Source: Candidatus Bathyarchaeum sp. (GTDB lineage Archaea > Thermoproteota > Bathyarchaeia > Bathyarchaeales > Bathyarchaeaceae). Taken from it: 64,000 bases of DNA. The notes under the pieces were generated by a model. That model searched no databases and had not been told where the DNA came from. It saw only the letters and a program-made list of their open reading frames with translations. The stretch spans positions 46,071-110,070 of the forward strand of contig JAOZIB010000027.1 of the NCBI GenBank assembly GCA_026014565.1. The letters run 5' to 3'. Both the position numbers and the translations under genes were made by a program. Shown piece after piece: positions 27,599 to 36,336 of the stretch; positions within the stretch are counted from its first letter, which is position 1, and each line of letters starts with the position of its first letter.

Positions 27599-29056
27599 AT
27601 GGGCGCAGTAGTTGGAGTAATAAACAAAAAGGGAGAAAACGCCGCAACAACCGCAATAGAAATGATGCACGAGCTAACCCACCGGGGAAATGGCGGCTAC
27701 GGAGTCGCAACATATGAATGCATCAAAACAGCCACCACCTTTGAAGAAGTAAAAAACACAAACACCTGTAACTTAGATGTTGTAATCGGACACAATCTTT
27801 CCTGCATAATGCCCCGAGATAAACCTCAACCCGTTCAGGGTGATGGATTCACGATAATTTTTGAAGGAAGATTGTTTCCTGCTCCGTCCATTCCTGGAGA
27901 GCATGAATCAGAAAAAATAGCCAAAAAACTTGGATCTAAGCCATTAAGAAACGCTGAAAAAATATTTGAAAAAGGGGGCGCATACGTTTTTGCCATAGCA
28001 GAAAAAAACCGAATTTTAGCAGGTAGAGACGTTTTTGGCACAGTTCCCTTGTATTATGGAGAAAATCAAACATTCTGTGCGGTTGCTTCTGAACGCAAAG
28101 CATTATGGAAAATTGGAATCAAAGATGTTCAAGCATTTCCTCCAGGAAAACTTGCAGTTATTTCCAATCAAGGGTTTGCTTTTCATAAAATGAGCCAGTT
28201 ACATGTTCCGCCTAAAGAAAAAATTGACATGGAAACTGCGTCTAAGGCTTTACATTTGTTGTTGATGGAAACTAACCGAAAACAGTTTTCAGACCTTGAT
28301 TCTGTTGCTGTTGCCTTTTCGGGAGGAGTAGACAGCAGTGTTGTTGCTGCCTTAGCAAGAGACATTGGTTTAGATGTCCAACTAATTTCTGTGGGGTTGG
28401 AAAATCAACCCGAAGTAATGTTTACCGAGCAAGCTGCTGAAGCCCTTGGTTTGCCTATACATGTTCAAACGTACACAGTAAAAGAGTTAGAAGAAACCAT
28501 TCCCAAAGTTTTGTGGTTAACTGAAGAATCCAACCCAGTAAGTGCATGTATTGCGGTTCCCTTTTATTGGTTAGCTGAAACTGCGTCTAAACTTGATCAA
28601 CCAGTTCTGCTGGCAGGTCAAGGAGCAGATGAAATCTTTGGTGGGTACCAGCGCTACCTTACTGATTACAAAAATTCAGGTGAAAAAGGGGTAGATGAAA
28701 AACTATTGTATGACGTGGAAAATGCGTACAGTGCAAACTTTCAGCGAGATAATCAAGTTTGTGCTTATCATGGGGTAGAGCTTAGATTGCCCTTCATTAA
28801 CAAGGATGTTATCCAGTTTGGTTTGCGTTTGCCGTTGCAGTTCAAGATTAAATCACCTGAAGATAATCTACGTAAACATATTCTGCGAAAAGTGGCTCAT
28901 GATAAATTTGAAGTTTCCAAGTTACTTTCTGATAAACCCAAAAAAGCGGTGCAGTATACAACAGGAGTAACAAAGGCTCTTCAACGCATTGCAAAACAAA
29001 ACAACATGACCCTACAGGAATACGTGGATAATGCTTTCAAAAAGGTTCATTGTTAA
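27599..29056 (+). CDS. Asparagine synthetase B-like protein without the glutaminase cysteine
   Basis: 485 residues. The N-terminal part has the class II glutamine amidotransferase fold (ELTHRGNGGYG, VIGHNLSC, IIFEGRLFPAP), and the C-terminal part is the synthetase PP-loop ATPase with AFSGGVDSSVVAALA and LLAGQGADEIFGGYQRY. The start is normally Met-Cys-Gly-Ile, the cysteine being the nucleophile after Met removal; here it is MGAVVGVI, with no cysteine at position 2. AGGGG precedes this ATG by eight bases; an upstream ATG at 27578 would not supply a cysteine either. The enzyme might use free ammonia or amidate another substrate. Confidence 0.85.
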   Translation: MGAVVGVINKKGENAATTAIEMMHELTHRGNGGYGVATYECIKTATTFEEVKNTNTCNLDVVIGHNLSCIMPRDKPQPVQGDGFTIIFEGRLFPAPSIPGEHESEKIAKKLGSKPLRNAEKIFEKGGAYVFAIAEKNRILAGRDVFGTVPLYYGENQTFCAVASERKALWKIGIKDVQAFPPGKLAVISNQGFAFHKMSQLHVPPKEKIDMETASKALHLLLMETNRKQFSDLDSVAVAFSGGVDSSVVAALARDIGLDVQLISVGLENQPEVMFTEQAAEALGLPIHVQTYTVKELEETIPKVLWLTEESNPVSACIAVPFYWLAETASKLDQPVLLAGQGADEIFGGYQRYLTDYKNSGEKGVDEKLLYDVENAYSANFQRDNQVCAYHGVELRLPFINKDVIQFGLRLPLQFKIKSPEDNLRKHILRKVAHDKFEVSKLLSDKPKKAVQYTTGVTKALQRIAKQNNMTLQEYVDNAFKKVHC

Positions 29057-29130
29057 AAAAATGTAAAAATAAATTGTTGAGGGAAAACTAACAGTTTCCC
29101 CTGAACGGGGTATTGGTTCAAGTAATTTGT

Positions 29131-29313
29131 TTACTCGATTACTTGAATTGCGCCTTCTGGGCATTGCATTTCGCATGCGCGACAGACTAGACAGTCTTCT
29201 AGGGCTACGACTGCGGCTTTGCCGTTTTTCATTTCGTAGACTCCTACTGGACAGGTGTCAACACATGTTTCGCATCCACTGCATTTGTCAAGATCGATTT
29301 GAATTTCAACCAT
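29131..29313 (-). CDS. Two-[4Fe-4S] ferredoxin
   Basis: 60 residues with both clusters: CSGCETCVDTCP and CLVCRACEMQCP. A short soluble electron carrier, probably reduced by the oxoacid oxidoreductases of an anaerobic metabolism. Monocistronic; no partner enzyme adjoins it. Confidence 0.93.
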   Translation of the reverse strand: MVEIQIDLDKCSGCETCVDTCPVGVYEMKNGKAAVVALEDCLVCRACEMQCPEGAIQVIE

Positions 29314-29384
29314 TAGTCATTCATCTCCACTTTAGATTTTAACAAAAATAAGCATCCAAATAAAAACGTTTCCAAAAAAAAGAA

Positions 29385-30905
29385 CTAATCACGGAGCCGT
29401 AAAAGAACTCCGTCGATTTTGGATTCTGCTTCTTCGATTTTACTTTGATACTCTTCTACTAGCTTTTCATATGCTCGTTTAGAGATTTCTCTACGGTTAT
29501 ATCGGGCGGTTACGCGTTCCATGTCTTTTTCAACATTTTCGAGGCGGGTTTCAGCTACTTCAAGTTGATTAAACAAGCTAGCATAATTGGAACCTGCATC
29601 AACTATGGATATTCGAAGACCGGAAAGAATCCTGCTTGCTTTAGATAGTCTTCCTTCCAGCATTTTTTTTCTGACTTTGTATTTTCGTCGAGGAATTCTG
29701 CCTTTTTGCAGGCTTGATTCTAGGTCGCTAAGTTCAGATTTGATTGTCATCTTTTCTTCATATGTGTCAACAAAGGTTTTGAGGTCTTTTGTTGGAGTTT
29801 GAACGGTAGGAGCGGAAACGGTTGTTGTTGCCATACCCCGAACAAGGAACAAAACAGCTCCAATTACTGCGATTATGGCTACCCATATGGTGGGATAAAA
29901 TGAAGCCCAGAAAACGCTGTATTCGTATTTGATCTGGAAGGCCAGGTCGTCTGTTGGTTCTACATTTGAAAAACTAAAGCTGATTGTTTCAGATCCGTTT
30001 TCTTCAACATTATGAGGGCTTTGGGTTGTTGTTTGATATTTTGCGCCTTCAGGCAAAACTACAGAAACGGTCAATTTTCCGATGGTTGAATTGAATTCTT
30101 CATAAAAGGTTGAAGATAAGGTGTATTCGTTACCGTTTCCTACGGTGACATAATCGCTCCATGGAAGATGGAAAATAAGAAACAAGGATTCAGTTTCGTC
30201 AGTTTCAAGGGCGTCTCTTAGCTCTACAGTCATCATGTTGTCTTCTACGCTGTAATCTAAAGCTCCCATTTCGTCCCTGATTTGAAAATCGTAGGCATCT
30301 TCGGGCACACCGATAAGTAGTCTTTCGGTCCAGTATTCATCGTTGAATATTTTGTAAGAGTTAGTCACAAGAAGGCTTCCTGATTGACCCAAAACTATTT
30401 CGCGGTTGACTTCTTCAAACACGCTCACGATGATTGGTCTTTGGAACTGGTTGTATGTGTAAGTTTCATTTAAAGCAAGATCGTATGCGAGATCGATTTG
30501 GTTTTCTGAATCATCATAAAGATAAATGGATGCAATGTTAGTGGGACTAACAGCTTTTGCGTAGATGGCTTGGCCTTCTAGGTCCACATACAATATATGG
30601 ATGCCTTCTTCGAGGTATTGAGTAGCGTTACCCTGAATGGAAACATACTCATAGCTGCCACTGTCAATTGCTGCTTGATTGTAAAGTCCCCCTGCGTCTA
30701 CAGTGTATGTTCCGGCTGTGGTGACGTTTATTTCTATTCCGACTCGTAAGACGTCAAAGTATTCGTCGCCATCTAGGTCTATTCCCTCGTCGTAAATGGT
30801 TCCGGTGAGGCTTGCGCCTGTGTCTTGGGCGCTAACAGGTGAGAGTTGTACCACGAAAAGGGACAAGGTTAAAGCGATTACGAAAAAAGTTACGGTCTTG
30901 GTCAT
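29385..30905 (-). CDS. Exported, membrane-anchored protein with cytoplasmic coiled coil
   Basis: 506 residues from ATG 30905 (a 14-residue longer frame starts at 30947). A signal peptide (TVTFFVIALTLSLFVVQL, cut near PVSAQ) is followed by about 310 extracellular residues rich in beta strands, one membrane helix near 340 (TIWVAIIAVIGAVLFLV) and about 140 residues of charged coiled coil. The layout suggests a surface-exposed sensor or scaffold with an internal assembly domain. No enzyme motif seen; family not recognised. Confidence 0.75.
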   Translation of the reverse strand: MTKTVTFFVIALTLSLFVVQLSPVSAQDTGASLTGTIYDEGIDLDGDEYFDVLRVGIEINVTTAGTYTVDAGGLYNQAAIDSGSYEYVSIQGNATQYLEEGIHILYVDLEGQAIYAKAVSPTNIASIYLYDDSENQIDLAYDLALNETYTYNQFQRPIIVSVFEEVNREIVLGQSGSLLVTNSYKIFNDEYWTERLLIGVPEDAYDFQIRDEMGALDYSVEDNMMTVELRDALETDETESLFLIFHLPWSDYVTVGNGNEYTLSSTFYEEFNSTIGKLTVSVVLPEGAKYQTTTQSPHNVEENGSETISFSFSNVEPTDDLAFQIKYEYSVFWASFYPTIWVAIIAVIGAVLFLVRGMATTTVSAPTVQTPTKDLKTFVDTYEEKMTIKSELSDLESSLQKGRIPRRKYKVRKKMLEGRLSKASRILSGLRISIVDAGSNYASLFNQLEVAETRLENVEKDMERVTARYNRREISKRAYEKLVEEYQSKIEEAESKIDGVLLRLRD

Positions 30906-31112
30906 AATTTCTTTGTTAGCATACGATTTATTCACATGAAACACCATCAGGAAAGGTTGTATTTTAGTTGGCGTATGTATCTTAGATTACCTTTATGAAC
31001 TTTTAGATACGTCACGCCAGTTTAAGGCTTTGAAAGATCATAAAAATAACCCTTTAGAAAAAGTTAAATTTAAATATACACAATATCTAATTACGCAAAT
31101 ATAATATAAAAA

Positions 31113-31676
31113 ATGATGGTGCATGCAACTATGAACAAGAAAATGATTTATATTGTTTTTATTGTTGCAATTATTGTCCTTGGACTTTGTAGTGCATGGT
31201 TTTTGATTAGAAACGAAAACTTGCAAAGTCAACTGAATTCCTTCGAAAACGAAAAAAGTCAACTTCAGGCCTCAATTGACACAAAAACAGCAGAAATTGA
31301 AGATTTGCAAAACGAAGTAAGTTCTAAAGATTCAGAAATTGCTGAATTAAACGAGCAAATAACCAACCTAAGAGAAGCAAACCTAATGAATGTTGGAATA
31401 GGAGCATCAGATCACACAGAAGGTGAGCCACCTTATCTTCATGTTTACGGTTACGTGTGTAACATCGGCGAAGACACAGCCTACAACGCAAAAATACATG
31501 TTACTGCAAACCACATAAACGGTGAAAGGGCCATCGACACCTACATTACCATTGGTCAACTTCCAAGCATGTCTCAGGGTTCTACGTATAAACTTGAACA
31601 GTTTATTACTTATAACGGAATCAGTCTAGACGTGAACAGTTTATCAGTAACCCCAGAGTGGACAACCGAACCATAA
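31113..31676 (+). CDS. Membrane-anchored coiled-coil protein with C-terminal beta domain
   Basis: 187 residues: an N-terminal membrane anchor (MIYIVFIVAIIVLGLCSAWF), an extracellular coiled coil of about 60 residues (35-92), and a C-terminal domain beginning VYGYVCNIGEDTAYNAKIHV, an FxLYD/CARDB-like extracellular beta-sandwich. Likely a surface protein. A hairpin terminator follows 12 bases after the stop. Confidence 0.75.
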   Translation: MMVHATMNKKMIYIVFIVAIIVLGLCSAWFLIRNENLQSQLNSFENEKSQLQASIDTKTAEIEDLQNEVSSKDSEIAELNEQITNLREANLMNVGIGASDHTEGEPPYLHVYGYVCNIGEDTAYNAKIHVTANHINGERAIDTYITIGQLPSMSQGSTYKLEQFITYNGISLDVNSLSVTPEWTTEP

Positions 31677-31687
31677 AAACAAAAGTT

Positions 31688-31745
31688 CCACCCACAACAA
31701 AGACCAAATGTTTGGGTGGACAACATTCTTTTTTGTTTCTCTTGT
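31688..31745 (+). terminator. Hairpin terminator
   Basis: Stem CCACCCA (31688-31694) and TGGGTGG (31713-31719) with an 18-base loop, followed by two T-rich runs. Placed right after the coiled-coil surface protein gene. Confidence 0.6.
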
Positions 31746-31837
31746 TTTTTTCAGAAAAAAGGCCGTTTTCAACATAGAACTACTATTAGCAGTCTAATAT
31801 GAAAAATTATTGAAACTAGGTTTGGTTTTTGTGCCAA

Positions 31838-32896
31838 CTAGTTAATTGAGTTGAGGAACTGCTTTGTTTGATAGTCGTAGATTCGGTAAGGTTCTGTTTT
31901 GCCTGTTTTTGATTTAACCAATTCAAGGGTGGTCATTGGGTCTTTGTAGTGCATTTTTTGTAGTTTGTTTCCGCAGTTTTGATGGACTAGCTGGATTGCA
32001 GCTTGGTCAATGGTTAAAGCATTGTTTGCAGCTAATACTCCAACGTCTTGGCATATGGGAAAGCCTTCGTCGGTTCCGCCTACGGGCAAGCAGTCGCATC
32101 GAGGGGTTATGTCCATAAGGACGGTTACATAGAATGTGGGTTTGTTTTGGAAACTGTTTTTGATTGCGACGTAGGTTTCTGCGAATAGTTCTTCGATAGT
32201 TACCTGTTGGGCGAGGCCCTTTGTTGGGCACATTTTTGCACAGACTCCACATCCGAAACAGTTGTCGTAATTAAATTGGACACAGGAATCAACAATAGAA
32301 ATTGCACCCAAGGGGCACAAGTTTTGGCAAGTTCCGCATCCTGTGCATTCTCCAGTTAGGGTGGGTTTGGGTTTTTTGTGAAGGTCCCGTTTGGTTTGTT
32401 TATTGGTGGCGCCCATGGCAAGGTTTTTGATTGCGCCTCCAAAAGCGAGGTCAGAATGACCTTTACCATGGGACAAAACAAAGATTGCATCTGCGTCTAG
32501 AAGAGGCTTTGCGACGTTAATGTGACCAAGAATGCCATCTGTGGGAACCTGCACTGCTTCGTCGGAGATTACTATAGGGCAACCAATTACTTCTTTTGTA
32601 AAACCATTTCGTCGGGCAGTATCAATGTAGCCTTCCACGGTGCCCCGACTTCCATTATACAAGGTTGGAGTATCAAACAAAAACACCTCATTACCCAACC
32701 CCTGCAACACCTCAACCAACCTCCCAACCAAAGGCGGCCTAACATAATGCAAATTCCCAAACTCCCCCATATGCAACTTAATAGCAACCCTACCAACATT
32801 AGAAAACAACTCAGAGATTTTCATACAGTTAACCAAAAAAGCATCCAAATCGCCAACAATACTAGACTTAAGCAAACCGACAAAGTTTCTATCCAT
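31838..32896 (-). CDS. DUF362 protein with two [4Fe-4S] ferredoxin motifs
   Basis: 352 residues from the ATG at 32896, which has GGTGGTGA five bases upstream; the open frame extends eight codons further. DUF362 features are VAIKLHMGEFGNLHYVRP and FVLSHGKGHSDLAFGGAIKN, and two ferredoxin clusters are inserted (CTGCGTCQNLCP and CFGCGVCAKMCP, about 185-220). The family's biochemical role is not settled, though fused ferredoxins point to redox chemistry. Its promoter region runs into the repeat block at 32961. Confidence 0.88.
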   Translation of the reverse strand: MDRNFVGLLKSSIVGDLDAFLVNCMKISELFSNVGRVAIKLHMGEFGNLHYVRPPLVGRLVEVLQGLGNEVFLFDTPTLYNGSRGTVEGYIDTARRNGFTKEVIGCPIVISDEAVQVPTDGILGHINVAKPLLDADAIFVLSHGKGHSDLAFGGAIKNLAMGATNKQTKRDLHKKPKPTLTGECTGCGTCQNLCPLGAISIVDSCVQFNYDNCFGCGVCAKMCPTKGLAQQVTIEELFAETYVAIKNSFQNKPTFYVTVLMDITPRCDCLPVGGTDEGFPICQDVGVLAANNALTIDQAAIQLVHQNCGNKLQKMHYKDPMTTLELVKSKTGKTEPYRIYDYQTKQFLNSIN

Positions 32897-32960
32897 AAGT
32901 GTCACCACCAAATAACACAAAACATCCCCATAAAAAAGAATCTGTAATCAAACAACTATC

Positions 32961-33113
32961 TCATTATACGCATTTGTTGTTGTACTGATTGTACTCGTTA
33001 TCGTTATCTGTTCATTATGTTCGTTATACTCGTTATATTCATTATACGCATTATACTCATTATACGCATTTGTTGTTGTACTGATTGTACTCATTATCGT
33101 TATCTGTTCATTA
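32961..33113. repeat. 57-bp direct repeat pair with short degenerate repeats between
   Basis: Bases 32961-33017 and 33057-33113 are identical except for one base (g/a in the middle). The 39 bases between consist of degenerate 9-base units of the type TTATACKCA. The block lies between the 3' end of the AAA+ ATPase gene and the start of the DUF362 gene. Read on the minus strand it is upstream of DUF362 and may include its promoter. Confidence 0.85.
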
Positions 33114-33122
33114 AACTCATTA

Positions 33123-34427
33123 CTATTTTTGAGCTATTACATATTCACAAAAAGTTGAAAGCTTGTACTTCACTAACTCTTCTTCTACTACTATTTTTTC
33201 TAGATATTTCTTACCTACTAAATTTTCGAGATTAACTCGATACTGCTTCTTATCATTATGTTTTGTTCCAATCGCGGCCAATTTTTCAAACAAGTTTTCG
33301 GATGTTGCAGATACAATACCCAGTTTGTTAATTACTTCTAAATACTTTTGTTCAGTCGGAGAAAGCAAAGGAATGTAATCTTTGCTTTGGTAATATTCTA
33401 TTAGCTCTTTTCCCTGAATTTTTTTGCCTTCATGTCCGAAATAATTAAAGCCCTCTGAACATAAGCGCATTTCCTTTTTTGGATTGCCGCTTGAAAGTTC
33501 CAGAATAATATTCAATGCGTCTTGACTAAATGGATTATTTACTACATCGGATTCACAAAAATATTGTAATCGTTTTTCAATAATTTCCATCATCTGCTTA
33601 TTTGTTAGAGGATTTACAACAACTTCTCCCTCAAAAATACTTGATAATGTCGCTTCTTCCTCTCTTCCACAGAAGGCTTGAGCAAAATCGCTATGAAATT
33701 TCAATGTCCCTACAAAAACAAAATGACAATCTTCGGAAGACAAAATAACTTTTAAACTATCTAACAGTTCTTCAGCTACTTTAAATCTACATTTATCCGT
33801 TTCGTCAATTCCAATTACTATGCAGGTGAAATCTGTTTTTTCGTTAAGAAACTTTAAAAATTGAAGTATTTCTCGGGTTAAGCTGGCTTTCGAATAGGGT
33901 TTCAGTTCTCTTTCAATGTTTTCACTAAATTGGGTTTTTACTTCAGCTCCCACTTCTGCACCGAATAACGATGCAAAACTGGCTTTAATAGATGATCGAA
34001 TGCTAGCATCATCAGTCTTTTCTTTAGAAATCTTTTCATTATATAATAGATTTGATTTTAATCGCACCAATTCTTTTTTTACATCTTTTGGCATTTCTCG
34101 AATTTCAATCTGGTCACATATGTCTGTGAGTAATTTTGATAAGAAATCCAATTCTGTGTATGTACCTGAGGACCTAACCTTTATGACTAACCCATTACAT
34201 TTTTCGATTTCAGAAAGAATTTTGTTAAGAACTGTGGATTTTCCCACTCCTCTCATTCCATTTATTCCGTAAACAACTCCACCTTCTGAACCGGTTAAAG
34301 TGTTAATAAGCTGTCTAATCTCTCTTTTTCGGTTAACAAACAAAGTTTGCAATTCTTCAGATTTATTTAACTCTCTTATGCTAAATGGATTCTTCTTGAG
34401 AGACCACAGATCTTGAATCCAGCCCAT
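33123..34427 (-). CDS. AAA+/STAND-type ATPase with C-terminal winged helix (Orc/Cdc6-like)
   Basis: 434 residues. After a short lead (NPFSIRELN) come FVNRKREIRQLINTLTG, Walker A GMRGVGKST (about 58-66), a helical insertion with an Ala/Gly-rich stretch near 145-165, Walker B CIVIGIDETDKC and sensor VFVGTLKF, then a lid and a probable winged helix (LSPTEQKYLEVINKLGIVS). The module resembles Orc1/Cdc6 and archaeal STAND ATPases; I cannot choose. It is isolated, with AT-rich surroundings and a tRNA-derived repeat 220 bp upstream, suggesting an accessory origin. No effector domain visible. Confidence 0.7.
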   Translation of the reverse strand: MGWIQDLWSLKKNPFSIRELNKSEELQTLFVNRKREIRQLINTLTGSEGGVVYGINGMRGVGKSTVLNKILSEIEKCNGLVIKVRSSGTYTELDFLSKLLTDICDQIEIREMPKDVKKELVRLKSNLLYNEKISKEKTDDASIRSSIKASFASLFGAEVGAEVKTQFSENIERELKPYSKASLTREILQFLKFLNEKTDFTCIVIGIDETDKCRFKVAEELLDSLKVILSSEDCHFVFVGTLKFHSDFAQAFCGREEEATLSSIFEGEVVVNPLTNKQMMEIIEKRLQYFCESDVVNNPFSQDALNIILELSSGNPKKEMRLCSEGFNYFGHEGKKIQGKELIEYYQSKDYIPLLSPTEQKYLEVINKLGIVSATSENLFEKLAAIGTKHNDKKQYRVNLENLVGKKYLEKIVVEEELVKYKLSTFCEYVIAQK

Positions 34428-34650
34428 TCAAATCACATCATAATGGTAATCTATCTTAGATTTAATAATTTTCACTATAATAATGATTTTTGTTTAAAAT
34501 GAGGTTACAATTTTGTTTATGTAGATATTTCCCGTCAAATTTTATCAGTATTAGAATTTAAATTTCAATTTTTCTTTTTGAATAGGCTATCTATAGCCCT
34601 CTGTTATATTGTAGTGTACAACATTGAAACTTAAAACTCAAGTTTTGTTT
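34428..34650. other. AT-rich intergenic stretch
   Basis: About 220 bp of AT-rich DNA upstream of the ATPase gene; the promoter of that gene is expected here. No coding potential on either strand. Confidence 0.5.
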
Positions 34651-34676
34651 TGGTGGACGAGGCGGGGTTTGAACCC
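34651..34676 (-). repeat. Copy of the tRNA-Ala 3' end (attachment-site remnant, outer)
   Basis: 26 bases identical to the T-loop-to-CCA end of the tRNA-Ala gene at 37777-37802. Duplicated tRNA 3' ends mark the far boundary of DNA inserted by tRNA-targeting integrases. Outside these bases the flanks do not match. Confidence 0.8.
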
Positions 34677-34750
34677 AGATTTTTCAGATTTTTTTCTGAT
34701 CCACAATGATAACAAAAATTGGTGGTGATGGGGTTTTTCCCATCTTGTTT

Positions 34751-35512
34751 TTATTGGTTTGTTTTCTTTCGTAAAACTATTACAGCTAGTCCGACTAAGG
34801 GTGCAACTAGTAGGCACATGAAGATTGCGCTGAATTCGGGGATTGCAGCGTATTCTGCTGAGTCGGGGGTGAGTTCGTAGCTTGCGATGGTTTCTAGGTC
34901 TTCAGTATATACTGTAACTTCAAAAGTGACTGTTTGGCCTGCTGGTATGCCGTTGTCAATGTTTGTTACGGCCATGTCTACTACGTTTCCGGATTCGTCG
35001 TAGCAGGTGGCGTAGACTCTTACGTATGTTGCGTCGCTGTTTGCGGTGTTTTCAACCTCTCCAGCAATTTTGAGTCCTCCATGTTCGTCGATGCTTGATG
35101 TGTCAGAAACAATTCTGAGTTTTTCTTCAATTGCAACTGTTGTCTCATAACTCACGGATAAGGAGTAATGATCAAAGTTTGCAATCACGTTATCATCAAC
35201 AATTACGATGGAAAAGGGAGATTTTCGTTCAGGCAAAATTACGTCTACACCAGAGTATCCAACGTCAGTAGCAAGCACTGAATCGTTGGAATCATAAAAG
35301 GTGACAGCGATTTCCACATACTCAACTGGCTGATCCCCAGTATTTTGTACTTCCCCTACCACATACATTGCCAGATTGCCCACGTAGGCCACATCAGATA
35401 CTACTTCGACATTTGCTTCAGCTTTGACAGGGTTAACCAGACAAGCTGAAGAAACGAAAAGCACAGATAACAAGAATATCAAACAGATTTGACTAAAACA
35501 GTTTTTATGCAT
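34751..35512 (-). CDS. Secreted PEF-anchored protein with two FxLYD-like domains
   Basis: 253 residues from the ATG at 35512 (the frame is open to 35572). Signal peptide (ICLIFLLSVLFVSSACLV), then two related beta-sandwich domains, VVGEVQNTGDQPVEYVEIA with TFYDSNDSVLATDV and IAGEVENTANSDATYVRVY with TCYDESGNVVDMAV, and a C-terminal sorting tail IPEFSAIFMCLLVAP plus RKK. It resembles the PEF-CTERM class of archaeal surface proteins. Lies in the tRNA-Ala island. Confidence 0.8.
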   Translation of the reverse strand: MHKNCFSQICLIFLLSVLFVSSACLVNPVKAEANVEVVSDVAYVGNLAMYVVGEVQNTGDQPVEYVEIAVTFYDSNDSVLATDVGYSGVDVILPERKSPFSIVIVDDNVIANFDHYSLSVSYETTVAIEEKLRIVSDTSSIDEHGGLKIAGEVENTANSDATYVRVYATCYDESGNVVDMAVTNIDNGIPAGQTVTFEVTVYTEDLETIASYELTPDSAEYAAIPEFSAIFMCLLVAPLVGLAVIVLRKKTNQ

Positions 35513-35673
35513 AATTATTCCACTTTGAATTAATTTCAGTTCCAAATAAAGTTTAGAAAGTAAACAAATCAATACTATTTTACTATTACCTTTTCTGCAA
35601 ATTACTAGGTTATTTCATTTTTCAAACTAACTTAACAACATCAAAAATTCTAACTAAAACAAAGTAAGGTTAA

Positions 35674-35700
35674 TGGTGGATAAGGCGGAGTTTGAACCCA
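35674..35700 (-). repeat. Degenerate copy of the tRNA-Ala 3' end (inner)
   Basis: Matches the tRNA-Ala 3' end with three substitutions over 26 bases. The next bases (aatttttcat) also resemble those after the outer copy (agatttttcag), so the two copies share flanking DNA. It divides the island into segments of about 1.0 and 2.1 kb. Confidence 0.65.
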
Positions 35701-35849
35701 ATTTTTCATGCTTTCAGATACAACATTAAAAAACAATGGTATTGGAGTCCACACTTTCAGGTATTAGGCTACATTCTTGGCAGTTAGGGTCAATGCAGAC
35801 ACTGTAAACGTAAAGGAAATTGTTTGAAAGGCTGTTGAGGTTTTGATGA

Positions 35850-36259
35850 CCGCACTACTGGGAAGACTGCAAGAAAGACGGATGTGTTGTCAAGGTCTTA
35901 GCTGAACGTAAGTCTGCTTTTGGAACAGCATGGTATCAACTAAATCATGCAAGTTATGACAAAACAAAGAAACGCTTTCACATCTCTATTTGGTTTGGTG
36001 TTTGTAGTTATCATAAATTGAGGGTTATCCCTGAAAAACGTAAAGAAATGTGCCCAATTGTCAACAAGAATTGATAGACGTCAAATATGTTGGAGAAGCA
36101 GGCATAATCAAAAACAGAGATGACTCAGATTATTGCCGAGATAGTTTTGAAAAGTATTTAGATAAACATGGACACATTCGCTGGATAGAGGCTCCAAAGT
36201 GGCGAAGGAAAGCAAATGATAGTTCGAAACAAGTGACAATCACTGTTGATGAATGTTAG
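35850..36259 (+). pseudogene. Broken zinc-finger protein gene
   Basis: A protein reads through from HYWEDCKKDGCVVK, AFGTAWYQLNHASYDKTKK and RFHISIWFGVCSYHKLR to EKRKEMCP, where one base is missing at about 36055; in the next frame it goes on as NCQQELIDVKYVGEAG, DSDYCRDSFEKYLDKHGHIRW and ends at 36259. Joining the frames restores CPNC plus a later Cys and His cluster. Stops precede it at 35844, so the 5' end is lost too. Family unknown; it lies inside the tRNA-Ala island and may be a relic of its original mobile gene set. The next short frame (36263-36448) may be a following remnant. Confidence 0.6.
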
Positions 36260-36336
36260 CAGATGAACCTAGAACAAAAACTAGCTCACGAAACAGCAGA
36301 AGATGACATAATTGAAAGCTATACTAACAAGTTGTT

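Noticed and set aside
33123..34427. Chromosomal origin with Orc1/Cdc6 gene
   Set aside because: The ATPase is only distantly like Orc1/Cdc6 and no origin-recognition-box motif is recognisable; kept as AAA+ ATPase.
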